From positions 62,001 through 126,000 of the forward strand of contig CANQJS010000003.1 of the NCBI GenBank assembly GCA_947624285.1: a stretch of 64,000 nucleotides of DNA. Reading direction: 5' to 3'. Positions 43,407 to 52,112 of the stretch are shown one piece after another. The DNA is from an uncultured Clostridia bacterium. Lineage in GTDB: Bacteria; Bacillota; Clostridia; Oscillospirales; Acutalibacteraceae. The notes under the pieces are model-generated. The model made no database searches. It was not told the DNA's origin and saw nothing but the letters and a program-made list of their open reading frames with translations. Positions within the stretch are counted from its first letter, which is position 1, and every line of letters begins with the position of its first letter. A program made the position numbers and the translations under genes.

Positions 43407-43435
43407 TTGACAAAATAGCATTTCATCTCTAATCT
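43407..43435 (+). promoter_or_regulatory. Promoter of DUF4417 gene
   Basis: TTGACA (43407-43412), 17-bp spacer, TAATCT (43430-43435). Confidence 0.6.
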
Positions 43436-43485
43436 GCTAAACTGGACTTTTGAGTCCTAATTTGCAGAAAGGAGTCATACTTACT

Positions 43486-44838
43486 ATGACAGAAGAAAAT
43501 TATAAATACAGAACAAATCCTATGTTTTTAAGAAATCAGTTTGGTACAGATATGCCAATACTGAAAAAAGCTTCTTTGAAAGAGGATGAAAAAGACGGTT
43601 TAAGGCTTATCGGATTTGATATTGCAAAAACAGAAAGTGATACGCATTTTAATCGTTTTGTCCATTTCTTTTTATATGACTATAAATTTGAAGATATATG
43701 GAATAATCCTGATAAATATGTTGAAAAACTTTCACGCTACAAAGCGGTACTTACTCCCGATTTCAGTATGTATATTGAAATGAATGAAAATATACAAAGG
43801 TATAATACCTTTCGCAACAGATGGGTTGGTGCATACTTAGCTGATAAAGGTATTCGAGTCATACCGACAGTTAGTTGGGGACTTGAAAATACTTTTGATT
43901 TCTGCTTTAATGGCATTGAGAAAGGAAGCACAGTTGCCGTATCAACCTACATGGCGAGTGCACACGGCAACAGAGCTGACCAAAAAGAATTTTTTATGGC
44001 AGGATATAATGAGATGCTGAAACGCATTGAGCCTGAAATAATAATTTGCTACCATTATCCGTTTTCTGAAATGAAAGGTAATATTTTATTTGTTGATTAT
44101 GATTTAAGTTCGTGGCAACATTATGATGACGATAAAGTTGAGTTGCCATATACACAAATGGAGAAGTATCTATTGGGTATAGAGAAGCCATCGCCTAAAA
44201 GTAATATTGTTGTAAAATATAATGATAATTCATTTTTGACTCTAAAAGGTAATGGCAGTGTTTTTGGTGGGCAATGGAGACCTAATCCTGATAAACCTGA
44301 GGATGCAAGATTTTTGGGAAAGCCCGGAGAGATTAAGCATACTTTTAAAGACAATAAGCAGGGAGGTTATTGGATTGATACAGTAATAGGGGATGATGGA
44401 AAAGGCGATTATGAAATACATAATACAGATCATGGACAACCTGCCAAACATTCCAATCCACACCGACACAAAATTCAGTGGGAAGGAGAAGATAATCATC
44501 CTGTTTTCGGAAAACCGATAAATGATTTCTCTAAAAACGAACATCAATTAAAACAAGTAAAAGAGGCAAATAATATGAACAATATGAATTTCAAAACGAA
44601 ATATGAGTTTAAAGAAATGATAGAACGAGGATGTGAATTGTGTTTTGAATGGAAAGGAGTGGACTACGGGATATTTCCAACTGAAAATAATCAATGGGTC
44701 GTTTGTTTAGTATTTACAGATAAAGACAGTCAAGATGTATATTATGATAATATTGACGATGTTATGAATCATAAAATCGATAATGACAGGATAATCGATA
44801 TTTGCACCAAGTTTACTGTAACAGACAGAACGCTTTAA
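43486..44838 (+). CDS. DUF4417 protein with extra C-terminal modules
   Basis: A 450-residue AT-rich gene. Residues 1-235 match DUF4417 (RNQFGTDMPILKK, RNRWVGAYLADKGIRVIPTV, STYMASAHGN, FMAGYNEMLKRI), a phage- and mobile-element-associated family of unknown function. About 255-345 is a separate module with GSVFGGQWRPNPDKPEDARF and a His-rich TDHGQPAKHSNPHRHKIQW stretch that recalls C-terminal modules of Firmicute phage or toxin proteins; I cannot name it. Residues 364-450 form a third module (MNNMNFKTKYEFKEMIERG, ELCFEWKGVDYGIF) like small stand-alone proteins of Clostridia. Its first Met (44575) has AAGAGG upstream, so it may also be made separately. The ATG at 43486 has AAAGGAG 11 bases before it. 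Confidence 0.72.
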   Translation: MTEENYKYRTNPMFLRNQFGTDMPILKKASLKEDEKDGLRLIGFDIAKTESDTHFNRFVHFFLYDYKFEDIWNNPDKYVEKLSRYKAVLTPDFSMYIEMNENIQRYNTFRNRWVGAYLADKGIRVIPTVSWGLENTFDFCFNGIEKGSTVAVSTYMASAHGNRADQKEFFMAGYNEMLKRIEPEIIICYHYPFSEMKGNILFVDYDLSSWQHYDDDKVELPYTQMEKYLLGIEKPSPKSNIVVKYNDNSFLTLKGNGSVFGGQWRPNPDKPEDARFLGKPGEIKHTFKDNKQGGYWIDTVIGDDGKGDYEIHNTDHGQPAKHSNPHRHKIQWEGEDNHPVFGKPINDFSKNEHQLKQVKEANNMNNMNFKTKYEFKEMIERGCELCFEWKGVDYGIFPTENNQWVVCLVFTDKDSQDVYYDNIDDVMNHKIDNDRIIDICTKFTVTDRTL

Positions 44839-44889
44839 CGGTAAAGCTGAGGGTATTAAAAAATCAAAGTGAGAGTTAAGGGGAAGAAA

Positions 44890-45423
44890 ATGTTACGGTA
44901 TATTGCTTTTGATGTTGAAACGCCTAATCGTTTTAACGATCGTATGAGCGCGATAGGCATAACGGTAATTGAAAACGGAGTTATAACAAAAAAACTCTAT
45001 TCTCTCATTGATCCCGAAACAAGCTTTGATTATTTTAACACACGGTTGACGGGAATAAGCGAGGAGACTGTACGGGGCAAGCCCGCGTTTCCCGAAATTT
45101 GGGAGAAGATAGAGCCGATAATGAACGGCGGTGTTTTAGTCGCGCACAACGCGCCGTTTGATATGGGTGTTCTCAAATGCTGTTTGCGCGATTACGGCAT
45201 AGCGTGGAAAGCTCACGCGCCGTATCTCTGCACGGTGCGTATAGGCAGACGCGTGCTTCCGAAAATGAGTCATAGACTCAATTCGCTTTGTGAATATTAC
45301 GGCATTGAGCTTGACCACCACCACGCCGGGAGCGACAGCCTCGCCTGTGCGAAAATCCTTTTGCGATACATAGAAAGCGGAACGGATGTTAATCAATTCA
45401 TCAAAACATATTCATTTTTATAA
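44890..45423 (+). CDS. DnaQ-like 3'-5' exonuclease
   Basis: A 177-residue DEDDh exonuclease: Exo I FDVETPNRF, Exo II VAHNAPFDMGVL, Exo III HHHAGSDSLACAKIL. It matches the proofreading-exonuclease (DNA polymerase III epsilon-like) fold without other domains. ATG at 44890 has AAGGGGAAG upstream; the open frame extends seven codons. Such stand-alone exonucleases have varied roles in DNA or RNA processing. Base composition returns toward the core here. Confidence 0.85.
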   Translation: MLRYIAFDVETPNRFNDRMSAIGITVIENGVITKKLYSLIDPETSFDYFNTRLTGISEETVRGKPAFPEIWEKIEPIMNGGVLVAHNAPFDMGVLKCCLRDYGIAWKAHAPYLCTVRIGRRVLPKMSHRLNSLCEYYGIELDHHHAGSDSLACAKILLRYIESGTDVNQFIKTYSFL

Positions 45424-45432
45424 CATAAATGA

Positions 45433-45467
45433 AAACCTGCCTCACACAAGCGATGCAGGTTTTTATT
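45433..45467 (+). terminator. Terminator after exonuclease gene
   Basis: AAACCTGC ... GCAGGTTT stem followed by TTTATTTC. Confidence 0.75.
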
Positions 45468-45532
45468 TCAAAATTTTGTCTTTCGGTTCAGCTTGCGCCT
45501 TTGGCGCAGCGGAAGATTTCAGATTTGAGGAG

Positions 45533-47974
45533 TTAAGAGCCGACCTTTATCCACATAGCGGGGCGGACAAAGTTACGACAGCCGGGACCGACACTATTAC
45601 CATAATAAGTGACCATGCCGGAATGATAGACAACGGCGGCATAGTGCGGCTCATTGCCGGGCGTTCGCAGCCACCACCCGGTTGTATTATTACTATAACT
45701 TGATTCACCTTGTGCCGTTGCATAAGCAGTCGGGGCGCACTTGCGTGATTCGTCAGTCGTAAAATACTTTTCCGCTTCCGTGATGCTGAGCAGGAACACT
45801 TTATCCTTTGTTGCGTTGCCGGGATTCGTGCTATATTCCGGATTCTTATCCGCCGGTACAGATACGGAGGGAATAAACTCTTGATGTTTTGATCCGAATG
45901 CCGAATTTAGGAAAGTTCCATTCAGCCATGTTCTGAGAGTGCATTTTTCCCAAGGCTCATCTTCATAAGAAAAATTGTACTCTCGGAAGTCAAGCGCGTA
46001 CTTGCTGATAACAAGGGCTTTGTTGCCCGCCACATTAAGAACAATCCATTCGATTTCTTCTTTTCCATTATCCCAGTTGTTGTCTTGCTCATAAAAGCCG
46101 AATTTTACGGTATCACCTTTTTTAATGCCGGAAAGATTTGGATTTTGCAATAAGAACAAGCATTCCAATGCTTTGCTTTCACTATCCTTGTAGGAGATTT
46201 CATTGAATGTTGTATAGGCATCCTGATATTTTTCTGCGTTATATAATTCCATTGCCTCGTTGTATTTGACATTCGGAATAATTACCATTTCCAGCACGAA
46301 TAAAAAAGCAAAGCACGCGCATACGATAGGCACTGTAATGGCAATAATTTTTTTGCGCTTTTTGGCTTCCTCTTCCGCTTTGCGTTTTGCCTCTATCCGG
46401 TCGGCTATTTCCTTATCCTCGATTTCTTCAATCTTTCTCCGGCAGATATCAATCTGCTCGTCCGCGTCTTTCCAGCCTGGAATCGTTTGGAACAACTCGA
46501 TAGCGGTTTCGTATGTTTTGACCTTTTTTCCGGTCATACTCGATTTTGCAGAGTTGTAAATCGCATCCTTTCGGCAGACCTCTGCCTTTTCAAGGCACTG
46601 TTCGGCAAGTGAATCGGCGTCTTTGTAGCCGGGGATCGTTTGGAACTTTTCTGCCGCCGCTTTGTACGCTTCCTCGCTGTTCGCCGTGTTCATGGCGTTT
46701 ACAGCGCCGTTATAGATGCCGGTCAGCCGCGCGTTTTCGTTTCGCTCGTTGATATGGGTGATATACCCGCTCATCTCGGCTTTGAGTTTATCATCACCGA
46801 AGCGCAGGACTTTGCCGTAATTCTCTTTGTCATCAAACGGCTCGGCACAGTCGGCTAACTGTTTGCGGTTTTTCACCTGCAAATCTGCCATCAATTTTCC
46901 GAGGTACGCCTCTGCACATTCGGGATCTATATTCAATACTTGCTCACAAAAATCATCAGCTTTTGCAAAATCTCCGTCTTCAAGGAACAGTTCAATTCTT
47001 TTTAATAGCGGTGCAATTTCACTATGAGCAACAGATGTTTGTGTTACGACCGGTGCAGCAGAAGGCATCGTTATTTCTTCTTTGACAATAACTTTTTTAA
47101 TTCCTCTCACAACATCGTTGATAAATCCGATTTTGCTCATATCCTGCGCTTGCAGATGGGCGAATTCTTCGGGCAAATCATAAGCGTCCATATCACGGTA
47201 GCAGGGAATAAGAAGTTTTGAACGGTCGGTTTTCATCAGCTTCAGGTAGCGAGACCATTCGTTTTTAACCCAAACGGCACCGAAATACTCCGGCTTTGTT
47301 CCGATCACAAGCATAACTTTTGCAGAATTAAGCGCCGCGAATATGTAAGGCTCGTATTCTTGCCCAAGCTTGTCCTCAAGAGTTATGGCTGCATAAAAAA
47401 CCTTGAAACCCTCTTGCGTCAGTTGATAGTAAATGTCGTTTGCTATTGTGCTGTCAACAGTCCGTTTGCCGGTTTCATCTGTCTCCTTGTAACATATAAA
47501 AATGTCAAACGGTTTTTCGCTCTTTACAATGGCAAGTATATCTTTTTGAATGCGGTCGATGGCTCTTGCCTCGGATTCATACAACGACTGCTGCGCCGCA
47601 TCGGAATAATCAACAGCGGCAAGATAATCCGGGTCGGCAGTAACCGCATCAAAAAGCGTGCGGTGGCAGGTCGGGATACGCTGAAAGGTTTTTGGATCTT
47701 CAACATATTCAATACCGTATTTACAAAGCACAATACCCCAATGGGCTTCCGCTTCGCTATCATCTTGCTGAACAATTTTTTCGTAGATTTGTTCTGCCTT
47801 ATCAAATTCACATTTCAAGCGAAGATTATTTGCACGGTTGAAAAGATTAGCTATGACATCATCACCGGTTTTCGGTAGGGTTTGCTTTGTTCCGCAGGAA
47901 TCACAGACGCCCACGGTCGCCCCCTGCTCAAATTCTATCGTGCCTCCGCACATTTTACATTTGAATATTGACAT
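45533..47974 (-). CDS. Zinc-ribbon/TPR/TIR/TM/lectin-like (DUF6273) protein
   Basis: An 813-residue mosaic. Zinc ribbon at the N terminus (Cys6, Cys9, Cys24, Cys27), TPR-like helices (40-150), a TIR domain (155-300) starting FDIFICYKETDETGKRTVDS, with the probable NADase glutamate Glu239 in VWVKNEWSRYL, TPR repeats (325-520), a charged coiled coil, a membrane span (about 544-567), and a C-terminal DUF6273 domain (618-812) with IEWIVLNVAGNKALVISKYA, LRTWLNGTFL, GWWLRTPGNEPHYAAV and RPAMWIK, which resembles the C-type-lectin/FGE-like fold. The TIR lies inside the cell and the lectin-like domain presumably outside. Last gene of a four-gene operon. Bacterial TIR domains often degrade NAD+ in defence; that role is inference here. 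Confidence 0.88.
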   Translation of the reverse strand: MSIFKCKMCGGTIEFEQGATVGVCDSCGTKQTLPKTGDDVIANLFNRANNLRLKCEFDKAEQIYEKIVQQDDSEAEAHWGIVLCKYGIEYVEDPKTFQRIPTCHRTLFDAVTADPDYLAAVDYSDAAQQSLYESEARAIDRIQKDILAIVKSEKPFDIFICYKETDETGKRTVDSTIANDIYYQLTQEGFKVFYAAITLEDKLGQEYEPYIFAALNSAKVMLVIGTKPEYFGAVWVKNEWSRYLKLMKTDRSKLLIPCYRDMDAYDLPEEFAHLQAQDMSKIGFINDVVRGIKKVIVKEEITMPSAAPVVTQTSVAHSEIAPLLKRIELFLEDGDFAKADDFCEQVLNIDPECAEAYLGKLMADLQVKNRKQLADCAEPFDDKENYGKVLRFGDDKLKAEMSGYITHINERNENARLTGIYNGAVNAMNTANSEEAYKAAAEKFQTIPGYKDADSLAEQCLEKAEVCRKDAIYNSAKSSMTGKKVKTYETAIELFQTIPGWKDADEQIDICRRKIEEIEDKEIADRIEAKRKAEEEAKKRKKIIAITVPIVCACFAFLFVLEMVIIPNVKYNEAMELYNAEKYQDAYTTFNEISYKDSESKALECLFLLQNPNLSGIKKGDTVKFGFYEQDNNWDNGKEEIEWIVLNVAGNKALVISKYALDFREYNFSYEDEPWEKCTLRTWLNGTFLNSAFGSKHQEFIPSVSVPADKNPEYSTNPGNATKDKVFLLSITEAEKYFTTDESRKCAPTAYATAQGESSYSNNTTGWWLRTPGNEPHYAAVVYHSGMVTYYGNSVGPGCRNFVRPAMWIKVGS

Positions 47975-47980
47975 TATAGT

Positions 47981-48886
47981 TTATACTCCTTTAATGTTTG
48001 AACAATAGTTTTGTGATTGAACTGCCTTGCAAATATCAGTAGCACTTTTGTTATCAATTAACATATCAATATTTCCAACGATATCATCCTTATTTCTTGA
48101 CAGCAGATTCATATTGATAGCAAGCGAACTGCGAGCAATCTTTTCCCCCAAATATTTCTTAAATCCTTTTTGAGACATGATATCTTCCGAAAAATCCACT
48201 TCAGGTGCATAGGATAATTTCAATTTTTTTAAAATATCTTCTGGAATTTCTATAGCTATTCGGTTGAAGTGGTTATTGGTTTTGTTCTTAAAAACTATTC
48301 GAAACTCTTTCTCATATTCCCAAGGATAGTCTTTAATAAAATAGTTTTTATCTTCAAAATGCTCGTAATCTATAATATTGTACCATTTTCGTTTAAATTT
48401 GACACATTTATCGCATTTCTTATAAAAAATCCAACCGCAATCAAATGAAAAATCATGGTCTTTAATTAGCGGTACATCAGATACTTTACCGTTTTCATCA
48501 ATTGGATATACTTTATCTATAGATTTAAGAAAAGATAACATTATCGCTGGCGTCATTCCCATGCGCATTCCTTTTCCGCATATTCCAGAATACAGATACC
48601 ACATTGGTATTTTCTCAGAATTTGTATTACAAAAACAAAGCGCAAAAATATCTGATTTATCTTGTAAGTGAAGTTTTGCTTCGTTTATATCATTCATTTT
48701 ATCAATATTACTTGCCCAGATTTTTCCGGATTCTAATATCAAATTCAATGTTGAAACAGAAGTATAATACCAAAAACTAGTTTTAGAAAAATTGCCTGCA
48801 GAATTTGTAAGTTGGACTTTATTCAATTGTAAAAGGGATTCAGAAGAAATCTCAATGTTATTTGATGTTCCCATAGTATTTCTCAC
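47981..48886 (-). CDS. DUF2971 family protein
   Basis: A 301-residue cytoplasmic protein with the DUF2971 pattern: FWYYTSVSTLNLILESGKIW, ASNIDKMNDINE, IFALCFCNTNSEKIPMWYLY, then GMRMGMTP and a late YEKEFRIVF. DUF2971 is a poorly studied family often seen near mobile elements and defence genes; similarity of its N-terminal pattern to ADP-ribosyltransferase folds has been suggested, which I recall but cannot verify. The start is GTG, overlapping the upstream membrane gene by 4 bp (GTGA). It ends 6 bp before the TIR gene, whose ribosome binding site lies in its last codons. AT-richer than its operon neighbours. Confidence 0.78.
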   Translation of the reverse strand: MRNTMGTSNNIEISSESLLQLNKVQLTNSAGNFSKTSFWYYTSVSTLNLILESGKIWASNIDKMNDINEAKLHLQDKSDIFALCFCNTNSEKIPMWYLYSGICGKGMRMGMTPAIMLSFLKSIDKVYPIDENGKVSDVPLIKDHDFSFDCGWIFYKKCDKCVKFKRKWYNIIDYEHFEDKNYFIKDYPWEYEKEFRIVFKNKTNNHFNRIAIEIPEDILKKLKLSYAPEVDFSEDIMSQKGFKKYLGEKIARSSLAINMNLLSRNKDDIVGNIDMLIDNKSATDICKAVQSQNYCSNIKGV

Positions 48887-49581
48887 TTTAATAGCTTACA
48901 CTTCTTATTTCTATCCCCAATCAGCACAACAAGTTCATCGGCAAGGGGCGCGATGCTATCACCGCCGCTTGTTACGGCGTTTGAAAATTCGTTGAATTTC
49001 AGCGTGATCTGCGACTCGATCGCCGCGAGTGCGTCACTTGACATGGGGTCGGAATAGCGCACCGCTTCATAGACCTTTTTGCAAGCGTTCTTTGCTTCGG
49101 GTGTTGCCGCTTGTGAGAGCAGGCTTTCCGCATCTGCCGTCAGAGCTTTTACAAAAAGGGTCTTCGTCTTTATTTTTGTGTCGATATTCTCAACAATTTC
49201 CGCCGCGCCCTTTGCCTTGATTACTGCGATTGCGGTAAACGCAAGGATCAACAGGCAGACAATGATCCCAACCCAATTTGGGAGATCGGGGATCGCCATG
49301 CAAACAGCTCCGAAGATGAGAGTCAGAATTAGACCGGTGTAGCTGATACGAATAATCGGAATATTATAGAAAAGCTTGGTTTTGTCGTCCGTTTTCAGTG
49401 CGATAAAGGCACATATGAGCTGCCCGATAAAAGCAACCGTGATAAATATGTAACCTGTCCAAAAAGCGCCTCCAAACTTGCCCGTCGCGGCAGCTTCTTC
49501 CGGTATCACAAAACAGATAACATTAAAGACTGCGAGTAAAATAGCCCAAATCAGTGCGTAATATTTGAATTTCTTGTTCAT
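48883..49581 (-). CDS. Membrane protein of SPFH-TIR operon
   Basis: About 232 residues with four predicted spans in the first 130 (YALIWAILLAVFNVICFVIP, AFWTGYIFITVAFIGQLICA, a third at TGLILTLIFGAVCMA, a fourth at VGIIVCLLILAFTAIAV) and a cytoplasmic helical tail of ~100 residues. I do not recognise a named family. ATG at 49581 is chosen because GGAGGGAAAACG precedes it; the open frame extends 20 codons into the SPFH gene. It starts 13 bp after the SPFH stop and overlaps the DUF2971 start, so it is co-translated. Confidence 0.8.
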   Translation of the reverse strand: MNKKFKYYALIWAILLAVFNVICFVIPEEAAATGKFGGAFWTGYIFITVAFIGQLICAFIALKTDDKTKLFYNIPIIRISYTGLILTLIFGAVCMAIPDLPNWVGIIVCLLILAFTAIAVIKAKGAAEIVENIDTKIKTKTLFVKALTADAESLLSQAATPEAKNACKKVYEAVRYSDPMSSDALAAIESQITLKFNEFSNAVTSGGDSIAPLADELVVLIGDRNKKCKLLK

Positions 49582-49594
49582 CGTTTTCCCTCCG

Positions 49595-50734
49595 TCACAT
49601 AATGCTGTCAAGCAATTTTGCTTTCGTTGTGTTGAATTCATCTTCGCTGATAAGTCCCGCTTCTTTCATCACGGTCAGCTTTTCGATCTTTGATTTGAAA
49701 ATCGCCATATCATCTGCCGGAGCGGCGGGAGCAGGTGCGGGAGCTTCGGTCACTGCGTTCATAGCGTTATTGACCGCGCCTCCGACTACGCCGCCCACAG
49801 CGCCACCGACGCCTGCCATAGTGCCGAGTCCGACGCCCATATTCGTAAACTGCCCCACGGCTTCATTCTGCGCGACCTTTTCCGCAACATCAAATCCGCG
49901 TTCCTGAGCATAGGTATATCCCTCCTGCGCACGCTTGGTCGCCTGCGCCTGAGAGTCGATGACAACTTTCTGCGCTTCGGTTTGAGCATAAATGATATCT
50001 GTCTGTTGGCGCAGCTTCGCCTCGGCGATATCAGCGTATTGCCTAAAATGCAGCTCCTTGAATTTTTCGTACTGTCTGTCTCCGTCCGGCTTTACCACAT
50101 TGGTGACGAAGAAGCGCTCCAGCGCTATGCCGTAATCGGCAAAATCGGGAATAAGCTGCCCGCAGAGCGCTTCGGAAAAAGCGGTCAAATGCTCGTCTAT
50201 CTCAAAAATGCTGACGGCATTGTTTTTCATGTATTGGGCAATATAGGTCTTGACTCTCGTCATCAAAAATGCCCGGAAAAATGAAACAAGCTTCTGCTGA
50301 TTGAGGAAATCCTCCGTTCCAACCAGCTTTATCAGCAATTTGCGGCTGTCTTCCGCCCGCAGGCTCATTTCTCCCGATGCGCCGATGGAAATGGGAAATC
50401 CGTATGTAGGCTCGACATACTGAACTTTGCTGTCGGTGCCCCATTTGATTGCCATTTGCTCGGTTTTGTTGATGAAATAGACTTCGCAGTGGAAAGGCGA
50501 GGTATCGCCGGTTGTTCGATTCAAAAATTTCCCGATTTTCGGGATATTCTGCGTTTCCAGCGTGTAGCGCCCCGGACCGAACAGGTCAAGCGCCTGACCG
50601 TTCATAAAGAAAATTGCTTCCTGCGATTCATGAACGATCAACTGAGTTGTCGTATTGAAATCCTCGCATGGATGCTTCCAAATAAAGGTGGTATTGTCGC
50701 CTTCGTATTTGATGATTTCTGCAATTTGTGACAT
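49595..50734 (-). CDS. SPFH-domain (virion core/YdjI-like) protein with SHOCT tail
   Basis: A 379-residue protein. Residues 20-210 form the SPFH/prohibitin-like domain of the YdjI type (FIWKHPCEDFNTTTQLIVHE, GPGRYTLETQNIP, a later GIALERFFVTNV). A long helical stretch (220-290) rich in Ala/Gln/Glu (EAKLRQQTDIIYAQTEAQKV) would oligomerise, then a Gly-rich segment, a Pro/Ala linker and a SHOCT motif at the C terminus (LTVMKEAGLISEDEFNTTKA). SPFH proteins form membrane-associated scaffolds; the YdjI group works with zinc-ribbon and PspA-like proteins in envelope stress. First gene of the operon, with AGGGAGGTAATTTC before ATG. Confidence 0.88.
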   Translation of the reverse strand: MSQIAEIIKYEGDNTTFIWKHPCEDFNTTTQLIVHESQEAIFFMNGQALDLFGPGRYTLETQNIPKIGKFLNRTTGDTSPFHCEVYFINKTEQMAIKWGTDSKVQYVEPTYGFPISIGASGEMSLRAEDSRKLLIKLVGTEDFLNQQKLVSFFRAFLMTRVKTYIAQYMKNNAVSIFEIDEHLTAFSEALCGQLIPDFADYGIALERFFVTNVVKPDGDRQYEKFKELHFRQYADIAEAKLRQQTDIIYAQTEAQKVVIDSQAQATKRAQEGYTYAQERGFDVAEKVAQNEAVGQFTNMGVGLGTMAGVGGAVGGVVGGAVNNAMNAVTEAPAPAPAAPADDMAIFKSKIEKLTVMKEAGLISEDEFNTTKAKLLDSIM

Positions 50735-50780
50735 GAAATTACCTCCCTATATGAAATTGGATAATACATAAACTGCGTTA

Positions 50781-50812
50781 TGTTGTATACATATGGGCGG
50801 CTACATACAACA
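50781..50812. promoter_or_regulatory. Inverted repeat downstream of SPFH operon promoter
   Basis: TGTTGTAT (50781-50788) and ATACAACA (50805-50812) are perfect 8-bp arms separated by 16 bp. It lies just inside the transcript, where a repressor would block transcription, or it could form an RNA hairpin. Confidence 0.45.
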
Positions 50813-50818
50813 CACCCA

Positions 50819-50848
50819 ATTATATGCTTCATATTGTAACACGGACAA
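50819..50848 (-). promoter_or_regulatory. Promoter of SPFH-TIR operon
   Basis: Minus strand: TTGTCC (50843-50848), 18-bp spacer, TATAAT (50819-50824). Confidence 0.65.
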
Positions 50849-50916
50849 AGTCGTTTTACAATATATTTCAGAAAGAAAAGTTTGATTCGTCAGGAAATTG
50901 TCGAAAATAGAGTAAC

Positions 50917-51071
50917 ACGAAAAAGCCTTTTCAAACAACAAATTAAAAGGCTTAGATTTCTGCGTTTATTTTCGGCTCGTAAACGCTCCCAATTCAGTGG
51001 GAGCGTTTCCTTATGCCTACAATTACAACATAATAATGTTTCTGTTGCAACCGCCGGTTTTCGGCGGTCTT
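50917..51071 (-). terminator. Three consecutive hairpins after the recombinase gene
   Basis: Near 51046-51062 (ACCGCCG-GTTTT-CGGCGGT, T-run on the plus side), 50983-51011 (AAACGCTCCCA / TGGGAGCGTTT) and 50917-50953 (AAGCCTTTT / AAAAGGCTT, T-run on the minus side). They insulate the recombinase from the SPFH operon; no gene lies in this 190-bp stretch. Confidence 0.7.
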
Positions 51072-51082
51072 TTTTGTTTTTG

Positions 51083-51925
51083 TCAGATTATCAGCCGCAT
51101 GGCTTCCATTCTGCGGCGATGCTCTTTGCCGGTGGAGATTATATAAATTCGTGTCGTGTTGATACTGCTGTGACCGAGGATGTCAGCAAGCTTGGCAATG
51201 TCCTTTTCGATGCCGTAAAACACCCGCGCAAACAGGTGACGCAGATTGTGAGGAAAAACCTTTTTGGGATTTACTCCGGCTTCTTCACATAAGCCTTTCA
51301 TTTCCCGCCAAATATTTGTGCGGCTCATGGGCTTGCCGGTGCGAGTGATGAAAACGGCTCCCGACTGTATTTTCCGCACTGCAATATAGCGGAGCAGTTT
51401 CTTTTGCAGGGGCTTTACCAAAAATACCGTTCGGGTTTTTCCTTTGAGCGAAACAACCGCTTCACCGCTTTTGACTGCTTCTACCGTAATAAATTGCAGC
51501 TCGCTCACCCGAATGCCCGTGCCGCAAATCGTTTGCAGAATGAGGTTCAGCCGCTCGTTGTGTTTACTCTGCGCCGCCCGGCAGAGACGCTCATATTCTG
51601 CTTTGGTCAGTTCCTTTTCTTCCGGGCAAAAGACCTGCCGCTGGAGCTTTAAGGCTTTCACCCGGCAGTCATGCCAGCCGAGAAGTGAAAACAGACTGTT
51701 GAGGCTCGCCAAAACAGAATTGACACTCCGCACGGCGTAGCCTTTTTCAAGAAGCTGCTGTTTATAGTCAATCACGGCTTCTTTTGTCACCGCCTCACCG
51801 TTCTGCGCAGCGGCGAACGCCCTTACATCACGCAGATATTTTTCTATTGTGCTTTGGCTCTTTTCCTCGCTTTTCAGGTGTGATGAAAAATCTTTTATTG
51901 TTTTTTCTGTAATGACCCTTTCCAT
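51083..51925 (-). CDS. Tyrosine recombinase/integrase
   Basis: A 280-residue XerC/D-like recombinase with an N-terminal SAM-like core-binding domain (about 1-95) and a complete catalytic set: Arg in TICGTGIRVSEL, Lys in SLKGKTR, HxxR in PHNLRHLFA, His in ILGHSS and nucleophile Tyr in TTRIYIIST. It cuts and rejoins DNA at a specific site. It lies next to the SPFH-TIR operon and inside an accessory region, so it could have mobilised neighbouring DNA; no flanking attachment repeats were recognised. ATG at 51925 has GGAGGTAAATTCA upstream. Confidence 0.9.
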   Translation of the reverse strand: MERVITEKTIKDFSSHLKSEEKSQSTIEKYLRDVRAFAAAQNGEAVTKEAVIDYKQQLLEKGYAVRSVNSVLASLNSLFSLLGWHDCRVKALKLQRQVFCPEEKELTKAEYERLCRAAQSKHNERLNLILQTICGTGIRVSELQFITVEAVKSGEAVVSLKGKTRTVFLVKPLQKKLLRYIAVRKIQSGAVFITRTGKPMSRTNIWREMKGLCEEAGVNPKKVFPHNLRHLFARVFYGIEKDIAKLADILGHSSINTTRIYIISTGKEHRRRMEAMRLII

Positions 51926-52036
51926 TGAATTTACCTCCGGATAATTCTACTATATATTTTACCCGAAAAGTATGACTGCGAATTGCCGTTTCCATATTAG
52001 GCAAAAATCCTTCGTAAATCGAATGTGCGATAAACG

Positions 52037-52085
52037 GCAAAACCCCGCCCGAAACGCAGATTTTCCGCGTTCGGACGGGGCGTTG
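52037..52085 (-). terminator. Terminator after fic
   Basis: A 14-15-bp stem (GCGTTTCGGGCGGGG with CCCCGTCCGAACGC) on the minus strand followed by TTTTGCC; the plus side also ends in a T-run. Confidence 0.75.
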
Positions 52086-52112
52086 TTTTTATTATTGGAA
52101 TAAAACATACCA

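Noticed and set aside
45540-45720. Variable region of a diversity-generating retroelement in the DUF6273 tail
   Set aside because: The fold is compatible, but no reverse transcriptase gene and no template repeat copy of this stretch is visible in the window.
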